From: CAYXUG01 sp964468655
GTDB lineage: Bacteria; Fidelibacterota; Marinisomatia; Marinisomatales; CAYXUG01
Direction of reading: 5' to 3'
Length of the DNA stretch: 46,168 bases
Assembly: GCA_964468655.1 (NCBI GenBank)
Contig: CAYXUG010000010.1
Span: forward strand, 1-46,168
The position numbers and the translations under genes were made by a program. Numbering within the stretch: the stretch's first letter is position 1; each line of letters starts with the position of its first letter. Positions 28,301 to 36,416 of the stretch are shown piece after piece. Below the pieces are notes generated by a model. The model saw nothing but the letters and a program-made list of their open reading frames with translations, made no database searches and was not told the origin of the DNA.

Positions 28301-29504
28301 GTGTGCCTACGATACTGAATCCGGAATGTCAGTTTGTGACGAGGTTTATGTTTGGGATGAAGTCGTTTATCTGGAACTCTATCTGGAAGATGGTGAATAC
28401 CCGGAAGGTGTGACTTTGGATAATGGAGAAATTGCAGTCACTATTTACGAGAACGGACTATTCGGCTCATGCGGTGGAACAGGAGAATCGGGGATTGAGT
28501 GGAATGGTACGGAATATCTCTGTGATGGCGGTATTGCTGTTGGTGTAGTTATAGACTCAACTTATGGTTATTTAACAAATCCCGACTGGTTTAATGTAGG
28601 TGATTCAATTTCTGTCGATACAAGCAACAGTGAATTAATTGCACATTCATCGTACTGGTTTAGTGATCCGTGGGGTGATTTTTATATAAATATTGATCAA
28701 ACTGTTACTTTAGGAAATTTATCTGGGTACACCACTCAATACCAGATTAGCTATCAAGCTATTAATATTCCTATACCAAGTATATATCTCATTTCGTATA
28801 TGGATTTTGATATTGGTGATGATTATGAAGATGACGGCGCCGGGTCCGTTGGAAATATCAATGAACCCGGACTTGTTTCCTACATGTACGATATGGATGG
28901 TGACGGAGGTGAAGCGACCGGTTATATTGGCATTGAAATGTTCGATCAAATTTCCCATCATCACATTTCATCATTCCCCTTTGAGGATTTTTGGGAATTC
29001 CTTTCTGAAGACATACAAGAAGAGGATACACAGGAACCGCAGGATTACATTGCAATACAGACCACCGGACCTTTTGATTTAGATATTGGAGAAAGTATCA
29101 CTCTCACCGTGGGCGCAGGCGTTGGTGACGGATTGGATGGAATGGTTTCCGTTTTGGATGCATTACATGAACTTTCTGTAGAATCAGGAGAGGGTGCTGT
29201 GATTCCAGAATCGTTTGCATTGTACCAGAATTATCCCAATCCGTTTAATCCGGTTACAACCATACGATTTAATGTCCCTGTAGAGACGACCGGTTCGGTC
29301 GTCTTAGGGAGACGTTCCACCGAAACGTCTCTACAAATCTACGACATTAAAGGTCGATTGGTGGACACATTGGTGAGTGGTGAATTGGCTCCCGGCACAC
29401 ATTCTGTTGAATGGGATGCATCTGACATGGTGACTGGTGTCTATATTTACCGTTTCACTGCCGGAGGTTTTGTGGAATCGAAGAAATTGATTCTGCTGAA
29501 GTAA
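25356..29504 (+). CDS. Large secreted protein with carboxypeptidase-regulatory-like repeats and type IX sorting domain
   Basis: The frame opens at GTG 25350, but ATG 25356 is better placed behind aaagggg; 1382 residues. A signal peptide (MKKFAVISFIVLVAGILSLAALNA) is followed by a Lys-rich, probably coiled-coil region (~28-160). At least five carboxypeptidase-regulatory-like (CarboxypepD_reg/Cna-B-like) repeats span roughly residues 480-990. Each begins with G-x-V-x-D-A-E-T-G-E-P-like sequence and continues T-D-x-x-G-x-Y, as in GTVTDAETGEPIGG. A beta-rich region follows to ~1280, then a YPNPFNP sorting domain (~1290-1382) that contains a composite palindrome. No catalytic motif is visible, so a structural, adhesive or matrix role is likely. 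The protein is strongly acidic in the repeat region. Confidence 0.88.
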   Translation: MKKFAVISFIVLVAGILSLAALNAENGKKAINSGRIENAHITQKQLKNKIDFKMKLDLRNKKNLFNDNTVKNMGEKKVDKQSMQETVELLKLKKEMKEKADAFINENQHLIEAKKKQDIRRKYETRKRKDETIKTPENDLQFIQNLVKEIKRSTSNFSEADKFYNTNSSLGISITINDSSHATIDPGDEFHVTVNFSEEDSEATLNLWVDADANGVLSDDDFPLWLGIGEDGIDPEIGEIVLSDNGEDDENSEEGVFEITVDDWNMFMGFSVIFQVTDDSGSAEAALTINPSAGSEMFSGTVSPITASAMVLFGEAEGEPEWFTFTDSTGYFEIYYDDILDRQFFATDINLSLETEQFMFKIGGENDETPPLPDYFDIDISRDGFLEGAILNSENDEGIEDALVAAFGFDLGSTPYQIGVVGMTISDSSGSYQLPLQAIPVIYMDIDIEHPDYYVENCDGFLEGSISEGDVVETDCWMTLYAGFVEGHVYSAETGEPLENIEMWIGDFTENDYITETDENGFYQSGVEESGLYAVCASDWETGYYQSSCMDSIFIPEDGTVVVNFYLDGPDGSISGTVTDAETGEPIGGIIVSAYNENWNWYETETDNNGSYALYVENGSYFICSGSPFYQESCENDVVVQDSDVTVDFSLEGPEGIIEGFVTDAETGNSLEGILVFADDGEWNIYDTVSDQYGYFKLGVNNATYSVVFIDINEIYEDTSLTDIVIADNTVDASMAMTPIEFDGAVQGTVMDEESNPIFALVFIVNFTTGEEYMMFTDFVTGEYYQPLQNGYYLLLAQDLLGMFLPAFELIEIYNDTVTLDFILQPFEINAILTGTVEDTAGNPLIDIYLNASVVIDTVLGFTLELEGFSEEDGSFEIGVMGFDNSPYKLCGEGGDYIWYEGCEEDILISEGDTVEVTLVLEPEGGGGESAIKGYVYDPYGNPVAYSAFLFAMNYTTGDSFSTQTDAVGFFYMDVTNGYYEVCAYDTESGMSVCDEVYVWDEVVYLELYLEDGEYPEGVTLDNGEIAVTIYENGLFGSCGGTGESGIEWNGTEYLCDGGIAVGVVIDSTYGYLTNPDWFNVGDSISVDTSNSELIAHSSYWFSDPWGDFYINIDQTVTLGNLSGYTTQYQISYQAINIPIPSIYLISYMDFDIGDDYEDDGAGSVGNINEPGLVSYMYDMDGDGGEATGYIGIEMFDQISHHHISSFPFEDFWEFLSEDIQEEDTQEPQDYIAIQTTGPFDLDIGESITLTVGAGVGDGLDGMVSVLDALHELSVESGEGAVIPESFALYQNYPNPFNPVTTIRFNVPVETTGSVVLGRRSTETSLQIYDIKGRLVDTLVSGELAPGTHSVEWDASDMVTGVYIYRFTAGGFVESKKLILLK
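29280..29334. repeat. Composite nested palindrome in sorting-domain coding sequence
   Basis: Same design as 24659-24713, differing at one base. Outer arms gtagagacg and cgtctctac surround an 8-bp inner hairpin. Translated in frame within the sorting domain. Confidence 0.75.
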
Positions 29505-29515
29505 GTATTGTAAGG

Positions 29516-29534
29516 ACAACCATCCTGGTTGTTT
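29516..29534 (+). terminator. Weak hairpin after repeat protein gene
   Basis: acaacc (29516-29521) pairs with ggttgt (29527-29532) around atcct, with a few T's following. Possibly a weak terminator. Confidence 0.35.
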
Positions 29535-29573
29535 AAAAGAGAGGAATCATATCGAATATCCTGCTAAAAGCGT

Positions 29574-29590
29574 GGAAACGTCTCTACAAA
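29574..29590. repeat. Intergenic half-copy of the gagacg palindrome
   Basis: The sequence ggaaacgtctctacaaa repeats the right half of the composite element found at 24659 and 29280, but lies in the noncoding gap between genes. The left arm is missing, so it may be a decayed copy. The rest of the interval 29505-29782 shows nothing I can identify. Confidence 0.55.
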
Positions 29591-29782
29591 CAGTATTCCG
29601 GTATCCCACTTCTTGTAAAGGTGCATTGAATGCTCCTTCAATCTCGTTTGCAGATCAACCAATATTTAAGTAATCCCTCTCAAAAAATCGTTTAATATTT
29701 GTGGGATTAAACATCCACGGCAAATCTGAATAACAAAATACTGTAACTAAATCTCAACATAAAATGATTGAGGAGAAGAAAA

Positions 29783-32700
29783 ATGAATATTAAACAACTG
29801 TTAAGTTTGTGTCTATTGATTATTGGTCTGGTTATTGCTTCGTCAACAAAAGATGCCTCTAAACTTAGTGTCTTCGAAACAAAAGCTAAATTTGTTCAAT
29901 CTTACGGGAATGACTGGCAATTCCGCTGGAATGAAAACAACACACCGCACAGAATAATCGGTGGAGGTGTCTCTTATGATTTTGACGGAAGAGATGCATC
30001 ACTTACCGAAGAAAAAGCAAAGCAGTTTATTGATGATAATTCATCCCTTTTTCAACTTTCTTCTTCAAATTTCGACTTATGGGTGAATGAGAAGAAGGGT
30101 AACATTCGTTATCTTATTTTCAATCAAATGGTAAATGAAATCCCTGTCCATAATGGCAGGGTTGATTTCAGGTATACGATGGAAGGCAAACTTGTGCTGA
30201 TTGGTCATGATGCCTATCCCGGAATTAAAGTGAATACTTCACCCTCGCTTTCATGGGAAGATGCGATATCCCTCGCAAAAAGCGATGTTGGATTTAATGA
30301 AAACAATGAAGATTATGTAATAGGCGAACCACAGAAGTTTATTTGGGTTGAAAAAGGTGAAGAACCAACCTACCATTTATCATGGGTGGTTCAGTTGTTT
30401 GTCAATCTTGAGTATTCTCCGGAGTATGATATTCCTGTTAGGAACGTAAAAGTATTTGTTGATGCTCATGATGGTGAAATTCTTTATTATGAAGAATTAG
30501 CAGCGAGTGTATCGGGATATGTAACAGGGATGGTGAAGGATGAACCCTTTGGCCCCGAATACAACCGTGGTTTGCAGTATGCGAGAGTTTCTCTGCCGGG
30601 CGGCACCGTTACCTACACGGATGCAGATGGATATTATTCCGCTAACATATCCAGCAGTGGAACGGCTACTGTAACTTTACAGGGCACGTATCTTAATCCC
30701 CAGAATGCAAACGGTGGTGAAGCTTCTGTGTCTGCCTCTGTCTCCCAAAATTCTACACAAGATTTTCATTTTGATAACTCTAATTCAATTCCGGGAGAAA
30801 GGGATACTTATTACCACGGAAACCTGGTCCATGACTTATTAAAAGAAATCCACCCTGCAGAGACCGGTGCAGACTATTCAATGACTGCCAATGTAAACAT
30901 CGGTTCTGAAGATTGGTACTGGCCCTGCAATGCTTATTGGGACGGTTCCAGTATTAACATGTTTTCTGAAGGCGGCGGGTGCGCCGCAACAGATCAAATG
31001 GCTGATGTTGTTTATCATGAATATGGTCACGGTATGCAGCAGTTTATCTACGATCCCTACAGTCCTCCCACCAATAGCGGGATGGGTGAAGGATGCTCAG
31101 ATTACTGGGCAATGACCATTATAAATTCCCCCTGCCTTGGGAACGGTTTTTTTGGAGAAGGTACTTGTCTGAGAGATGGTAATAATGACCGCCAGTATCC
31201 CGGAAATGATTGCGGCGGATCCGTTCACTGCCTCGGTGAGATAACCATGGGGTCCCTTTGGCTGATGCGGGGAAATTTGATTGACTATTTGGGCTATGAA
31301 GCAGCCGTACCTCATTCTGATACTTTATTTGTTTATGCTCAGGTTGCAAGACCAACTACAATTCCGGATTTTCTTGATGAAATTCTTATTGTTGATGATG
31401 ACGACGGTAATGTAAATAACGGAACACCGAACTACCAAGCAATCTGTGAAGGATTCGAAGCTCACAGTGTTGAATGTCCGTTTTCAGGTCCTATTGCATC
31501 ACTTGAATATGACCCTGATTCCTACGATATTTCTTTGGGCGTTAATGAAACTACAACCGAATCCTTAACTCTATTCAACACAGGGCAATCAGGATCGGTG
31601 CTGGCATATAATGTTGGTACATCACCTTTTGAAAATATCGGTGGTGGTCCAGATGGTGAAGGAAATTTCTGGACTGATTCAGATACAGATCCCTCCATAC
31701 CATCCGACTGGATTGATATTTCAGCTGTTGGGACGCAGGTATCATTCACGACGAATGACATCGCAGCAGCCCCCATCAATATCGGTTTTAGTTTTCCATT
31801 TTATGAGGATTCCTATTCCCAGTGTATTGTGAATCCAAATGGATGGGTCGGTTTTGGGAGTGATAATACTGAATGGGATAATAGCAATATTCCGTCCTCA
31901 ACCGCGCCGACCCCGGCTGTTTTCGGATTCTGGGATGATTTGAATCCGGTGAATGATAATTGTAACGAATATTGTTCCGGGAATGTCTATTATCATTCGA
32001 CTTCTGAACGACTGGTGGTTTGGTTTAGTCAGGTGGCACACTGGTGGACAAATTTTGAAAACAGTTTTTACGATTTTCAAATCGTACTTTATCCCAACGG
32101 TGAAATTCAATTGAACTACAGTGAAATTACAGGAAATCATTCCGCAACCATAGGGATGCAGAACATTACAGGCACAGATGGATTACAGGTGAGTTTCACT
32201 ACGAATGATTATGTTCACAATGATTTTTCCATCCGGTTTGCCAAAGGTGCTGCGTGGGTTTCTGCTTCACCTTCTTCGGGAACTATTGATGCCGGCACAT
32301 CTCAGGATGTAATAATGTCATTCACCAGTGAAGGATTGGCAGGAGGAATTCATTCAACCAATGTAGTTATCAGCAGCAATGGCGGAAATGGATTTATCCC
32401 AGTCACAATGACGATTGAGGAAGATCAATCTTCATTTGATGCAGCTCATAATGGTGGATGGAATATGGTTGGTCTGCCTTTGGAGGTGAGTAACAGCGGT
32501 TACGATGCATTGTATCCGGATGCAGTCGAAGGGACGCTCTATTCTTTTGATGGTATTTATCAATCTGAAGAATCACTGACAGCCGGAAAAGGTTACTGGC
32601 TCCGTTTTTGGGATGCCGGTTCGAATACCATCACCGGTTCATCCATTGAATCGTTAACATTATCATTGAATGAAGGTTGGAATTTGATATCAGGAATTTC

Positions 32701-33553
32701 TTCTACAGTCAGTGAGTTTGATATCTATGATCCTAACGGAATTATTATACCCGGATCATTTTACACATTTAATGGTGTTTATGTAAATACTACATCAATA
32801 GATCCCGGCAATGGATACTGGGTAAGGACTTCATCCAGCGGTGACGTTACACTATCAGCAGGTGCAGGCAGAACAGTTGAGCCAAGTGCAATTGCAGATT
32901 TGAGTGATGTTCCATTATTAATACTCACAAACAGTGAAGAATATTCTGGTAAGCTGTATTATGGGAGTGAATTATCCGAAGAGGTAAAACTTAGTTTTTC
33001 ACTGCCGCCTGTTCCACCAGCGGGCGCGTTTGATGTCCGTTTTACAGATGATATGAAGGTATCAGAAAATGGCGGCGAGGTTTTGATTCAAAACGAAGAA
33101 TGGCCATTAAAAGTTGAAATCCAAAATCCATGCGCAGTACCCTGCGGGAAATCCAATATCCAAAATCAGAATGAATGGTATCTGGTTGATGAAATTAGTG
33201 GTAAGGAATATAGTTTGAACGAAAGTGAAACCATTGAAATCACAGAACCTACAAATCGACTCACTCTTTACAGAAACACCTTAACACCTGAACACTTCGC
33301 ACTTCATCAGAATTATCCCAATCCATTTAACCCCACAACCACCATCCGTTACGACTTACCTACCGATTCAAAAGTTCAGCTAATCATCTACGACATAATT
33401 GGTAGAGAAGTGGCAGAACTGGTAACCGGTAGAGTGGTAGCTGGCAGTCATTTAGTGGATTGGGATGCTACAGACATTTCAAGTGGAGTTTATATTTACC
33501 AGTTAACCACTCACCAGAGACAAATAACCAGGAAAATGGTAATATTGAAATAA
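29783..33553 (+). CDS. Secreted M36 (fungalysin-like) metalloprotease with GWN cassette and sorting domain
   Basis: The frame opens at TTG 29768, but ATG 29783 follows a good aggag site and gives a signal peptide (MNIKQLLSLCLLIIGLVIAS); 1256 residues. Residues ~30-240 form an FTP/PepSY-type propeptide, as in fungalysins (NDWQFRWNENNTPHRIIGGG, GNIRYLIFNQMVNEIPVHNGR). The catalytic motif HEYGHGMQ gives zinc ligands His412 and His416 and catalytic Glu413, with the third ligand probably Glu436 in GEGCSDYW. After it come the beta-sandwich module shared with the S1 and M43 proteases (~570-800), a BACON-like module, the duplicated GWN domain (~886-1030), the SFSLPPVPP segment and the YPNPFNP sorting domain (~1168-1256). 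Predicted role is extracellular peptidase with an inhibitory propeptide. The gene at 36620 is a close paralogue over the propeptide and catalytic parts. Confidence 0.93.
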   Translation: MNIKQLLSLCLLIIGLVIASSTKDASKLSVFETKAKFVQSYGNDWQFRWNENNTPHRIIGGGVSYDFDGRDASLTEEKAKQFIDDNSSLFQLSSSNFDLWVNEKKGNIRYLIFNQMVNEIPVHNGRVDFRYTMEGKLVLIGHDAYPGIKVNTSPSLSWEDAISLAKSDVGFNENNEDYVIGEPQKFIWVEKGEEPTYHLSWVVQLFVNLEYSPEYDIPVRNVKVFVDAHDGEILYYEELAASVSGYVTGMVKDEPFGPEYNRGLQYARVSLPGGTVTYTDADGYYSANISSSGTATVTLQGTYLNPQNANGGEASVSASVSQNSTQDFHFDNSNSIPGERDTYYHGNLVHDLLKEIHPAETGADYSMTANVNIGSEDWYWPCNAYWDGSSINMFSEGGGCAATDQMADVVYHEYGHGMQQFIYDPYSPPTNSGMGEGCSDYWAMTIINSPCLGNGFFGEGTCLRDGNNDRQYPGNDCGGSVHCLGEITMGSLWLMRGNLIDYLGYEAAVPHSDTLFVYAQVARPTTIPDFLDEILIVDDDDGNVNNGTPNYQAICEGFEAHSVECPFSGPIASLEYDPDSYDISLGVNETTTESLTLFNTGQSGSVLAYNVGTSPFENIGGGPDGEGNFWTDSDTDPSIPSDWIDISAVGTQVSFTTNDIAAAPINIGFSFPFYEDSYSQCIVNPNGWVGFGSDNTEWDNSNIPSSTAPTPAVFGFWDDLNPVNDNCNEYCSGNVYYHSTSERLVVWFSQVAHWWTNFENSFYDFQIVLYPNGEIQLNYSEITGNHSATIGMQNITGTDGLQVSFTTNDYVHNDFSIRFAKGAAWVSASPSSGTIDAGTSQDVIMSFTSEGLAGGIHSTNVVISSNGGNGFIPVTMTIEEDQSSFDAAHNGGWNMVGLPLEVSNSGYDALYPDAVEGTLYSFDGIYQSEESLTAGKGYWLRFWDAGSNTITGSSIESLTLSLNEGWNLISGISSTVSEFDIYDPNGIIIPGSFYTFNGVYVNTTSIDPGNGYWVRTSSSGDVTLSAGAGRTVEPSAIADLSDVPLLILTNSEEYSGKLYYGSELSEEVKLSFSLPPVPPAGAFDVRFTDDMKVSENGGEVLIQNEEWPLKVEIQNPCAVPCGKSNIQNQNEWYLVDEISGKEYSLNESETIEITEPTNRLTLYRNTLTPEHFALHQNYPNPFNPTTTIRYDLPTDSKVQLIIYDIIGREVAELVTGRVVAGSHLVDWDATDISSGVYIYQLTTHQRQITRKMVILK

Positions 33554-33596
33554 TATTCAGAGAGTTTAATTCTGATCAATTAGAGAAAACTAAATT

Positions 33597-33638
33597 AATA
33601 AAACCTTCGGATTGTTACCCGAAGGTTTTATTTTTTTT
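33597..33638 (+). terminator. Strong rho-independent terminator
   Basis: Bases 33597-33610 (ending ccttcgg) pair with 33619-33632 (starting ccgaagg) around an 8-nt loop, and a T run extends to 33638. It clearly separates the M36 gene from the next unit. Confidence 0.9.
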
Positions 33639-33718
33639 GTGTGTGTTTAACCTTTACCTTAGATTGAAGTCTAACCAGGAAATATAAATGAAAGATTAAC
33701 AAAACAGGGGTTTTAAAA

Positions 33719-35854
33719 ATGAAAAGATTTATTTTATTACTATATCTACCCACATTATCCATTTCGCTAAATCTTTCCTTATTGGATTATCACGATCCCA
33801 CAGCGAACCATATCCTAGATGCCGAGGTAATAGATAATACTCTGATCATTTCAGCAATGGTCCAAGGGATCGAATTTTATGATATTTCTGATCCCGCAAC
33901 TTTGAATCATCTTTCACACTTTACTTTGGGAGGGGGAGTAAAGAGCAATTGTGTTACGGCGAGCGGGAACTATGCTTACTTCACATCAAGCAACGGTGTC
34001 TATGTCGTAAATATCTCCAATCCATCCAATCCCTCAAACTATGGAAACATCTCAGGAACGAGCGGGCTGATCCTGGAGAATCTTGACGTTTACGGGAATA
34101 CGCTGGCGGTCTGCGCACACGCCGATGGTGTGAAATTATACGATGTCTCGAATCCGTCCAATCCGTCTTACTCGTCTAGAATACCAACAAACAACGCTTG
34201 GGGTGTTGTTCTTTCGAACAATCTTGCCTATGTTGCCGATGAAAGTGACGTACTGGTCGTGGATATTGCCGATATTACTTTGCCGGAAATCGTCACTTCC
34301 GTACAGACAGGAAATGCGGTTAAGGATGTAGCTGTTGATGCGAACTATCTTTATGTGGCTTTGGGTTCCGACGGAGTGGACATATATGATATCACCAATC
34401 CCACCTTGCCGTAGTTGTTAGGAAATTACAATACTTCAACGTTGGCAAATAGAATCAGTCCTTTCGCAGGTAAACTGGCAGTATCCGATTGGGATGATGT
34501 TGAGGTCTTGGAATGGAATGGGTCAGAACTCCAATTGGTTGGCTTTAAGAATACCTCCCGAAGAACAATGGCAATCGCAACAAAGGACAATTTCATTTAT
34601 TCCGCTGAGTGGGCTTCCGTTCAATTGATGGAGTTCGGCGAAATTCAGGGACCCGACGTTGATTTGAGTTCAACGTATCTCATCTGGCCGTTCGTTGAAA
34701 ATGGTGATTCATATTCTATGTTTATAAACGTGATTAATAATGGAAATGAGACATGGGTCGTATCGAACAACTATACCACGAATTCTGAATTCACCGTTGT
34801 AAATCCGTTGTCTGCTCTGGAAGCGGACGAGAGTCAGACCGTAGAGTTAGTCTATACAGCAAGTAACGAAAATGCCTCCGGCTCCTATCGAATTTACTCC
34901 AACGATCCTGATGAATACGAAATTGCATGTCAGTTGGTTGGCAATGTTGACGGCGCCAACGTAGGAGAGCCAGCGCCGGATTTTGAACTGGAATACGTAG
35001 CCAATGGTGAGGGGTATTTCCAACTGTCCGATCACCTTGGGCAGATTGTTGTCATTGCATTTTTCTCACCCATGTGACCCACCTGTAGTCCGGAGTTGTC
35101 GGACATGGAAACAGTAATCTGGCAGTCATATCCCCAGGATGAGGTCATCGTTGTTGGCATAATTAATACTTCAAATCAGACCCAAATTGATGATTTTGTG
35201 GAAGAGAACAGCATCACTTTTCCTATTATTTTTGATCCCGGAAGTCCCGGTGGTGTTCAGGGAGGCGATACTTACGACCTTTATTATCTTCCCAACAGCA
35301 CTTCTCCTTATCCTCGGGATTTTATCGTCGATTGGGAAGGGATTCTCCAGTATGCGAATAATGAGATTGACACGGAATGGATGATCTGGGTTCTTGAGTT
35401 GCTATTGGAAGGTTCTCAAACAATGGTAGATCAGCAGGTTAGTCATAGTGACAACTGGAATTTAGTGGGCTTACCTTTGAATGTAGAAAATTCTGATGTT
35501 GAAACCCTTTTTCCAGATGCGGTAAATGGGACACTTTATTTTTACGATGGAACCTACCAGCAAACTGATGAACTAATTGAAGGCACTGGATATTGGCTCA
35601 GGTTTGATGATTCCGGAGTTAATACGATTTCAGGGTACGAATTCAGTACAATAACTATTGATCTCATAGAAGGTTGGAATTTGATTTCTGGACCATCTTT
35701 TAATTCTGAAATATACGATGCTGGAGGAATTGTCATTCCGGGGACTCTATATGGATACGACAACAGTTATTATAATACGATCTATCTTGAACTGGGAAAA
35801 AGCTATTGGGTAAGGACAAGTTCAGCAGGAACGATTGAAATAATTTCCCAATGA
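33719..35854 (+). CDS. LVIVD-repeat / thioredoxin selenoprotein with an internal amber codon
   Basis: One reading frame runs 33719-35854 (711 residues) with two internal stops. Residues 1-18 form a signal peptide. Residues ~35-230 are LVIVD-type repeats (GIEFYDISDP, VKLYDVSNPSNP, VDIYDITNP), probably a beta-propeller. TAG at 34412-34414 (codon 232) interrupts the frame in the fifth repeat; comparison with the preceding repeat (LPEIV) suggests Glu there. The same frame continues without damage into an Ig-like domain and an AhpC/TlpA thioredoxin domain from ~420 (GEPAPDFELEY, VVIAFFSPM-U-PTC). There UGA at 35075-35077 is Sec453 and Cys456 the resolving residue. A duplicated GWN domain (~572-708) ends the protein; no sorting domain follows. 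UGA as selenocysteine is well supported. The TAG is more likely a point nonsense mutation or sequencing error. Confidence 0.8.
34412..34414 (+). other. In-frame amber codon splitting the LVIVD/selenoprotein gene
   Basis: TAG interrupts an otherwise continuous frame. The next codon is TTG without a ribosome site, so efficient restart is unlikely. The neighbouring repeat has Glu in this place, and GAG to TAG is a single change. Confidence 0.8.
35075..35104 (+). promoter_or_regulatory. UGA selenocysteine codon with SECIS-like hairpin
   Basis: UGA at 35075-35077. gtccg (35088-35092) pairs perfectly with cggac (35100-35104) around the 7-nt loop gagttgt, which starts with G, 15 nt after the UGA. 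It is GC-rich in an AT-rich region and close to bacterial SECIS geometry. Confidence 0.7.
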
Positions 35855-36080
35855 TTTAAAGTAAATCATGCTTTATAAAGTACTGCGGATTTTTCTTATT
35901 GTTTATTCTGATTGAGAAAGTTTAACTAAGACCAAAAAAACATCCGGAAAATAAGTAAATTAATTATAACACTCGTTAATAAACCGAACATTTGGTTTAC
36001 TACTATTCGAGTTGGTGATGTAAATTAAATCCATTAAATGTTTAGAAGTGGTTAAATTTAATAATTAATAAAGAAATGAG

Positions 36081-36401
36081 ATGATTATGATTATTTCAAC
36101 GACAGATTTTATCCCTGACAGGGAAATTTCCGAAATTTTAGGTATTGCAAGGGGAAGCACCGTAAGAGCGAGAAATATTGGAAGGGATATTTTTGCCGGA
36201 CTGAAAAATATTGTTGGAGGGGAAATTGGAGAGTACACCAAATTACAGGCAGAGTCCCGGGAACAGGCTTTACAGAGAATGATTGAAGATGCAAAAAAAT
36301 TAAATGCAGATGCGATAATAAATGTAAGATTGACAACATCCATGGTAATGCAGGGTGCGGCAGAAATATTAGCTTATGGAACGGCAGTAAAACTTACTTG
36401 A
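36081..36401 (+). CDS. ybjQ: UPF0145 family protein (YbjQ-like)
   Basis: 106 residues, close to the usual ~105-residue length of the family. Characteristic conserved blocks are visible: NIGRDIFAGLKNIVGGEIGEY, the helical AREQAL-like stretch (SREQALQRMIEDAKKLNADAI) and the closing AYGTAVKLT. The family forms a small pentameric-type alpha/beta protein of unknown function, sometimes linked to metal or stress response; I make no functional claim. ATG 36081 and ATG 36087 are both possible, with only a weak purine-rich site upstream. It has no signal peptide, so it is cytoplasmic. A 44-residue membrane protein follows within 15 nt and may be co-transcribed. A 226-nt gap separates it from the preceding gene. 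Confidence 0.9.
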   Translation: MIMIISTTDFIPDREISEILGIARGSTVRARNIGRDIFAGLKNIVGGEIGEYTKLQAESREQALQRMIEDAKKLNADAIINVRLTTSMVMQGAAEILAYGTAVKLT

Positions 36402-36416
36402 ATCCAAGTTAAATAA

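Noticed and set aside
34412..34414. Amber codon as pyrrolysine
   Set aside because: It lies in a repeat loop rather than an active site of a known Pyl family, and the neighbouring repeat suggests Glu. A point mutation or sequence error is simpler.
22694..35077. Alternative genetic code with UGA read as Trp or Gly
   Set aside because: UGA also terminates genes here (24881-24883, 36399-36401, 39446-39448), no other gene shows UGA internally, and the three internal ones all fall on a Cys position of CxxC.
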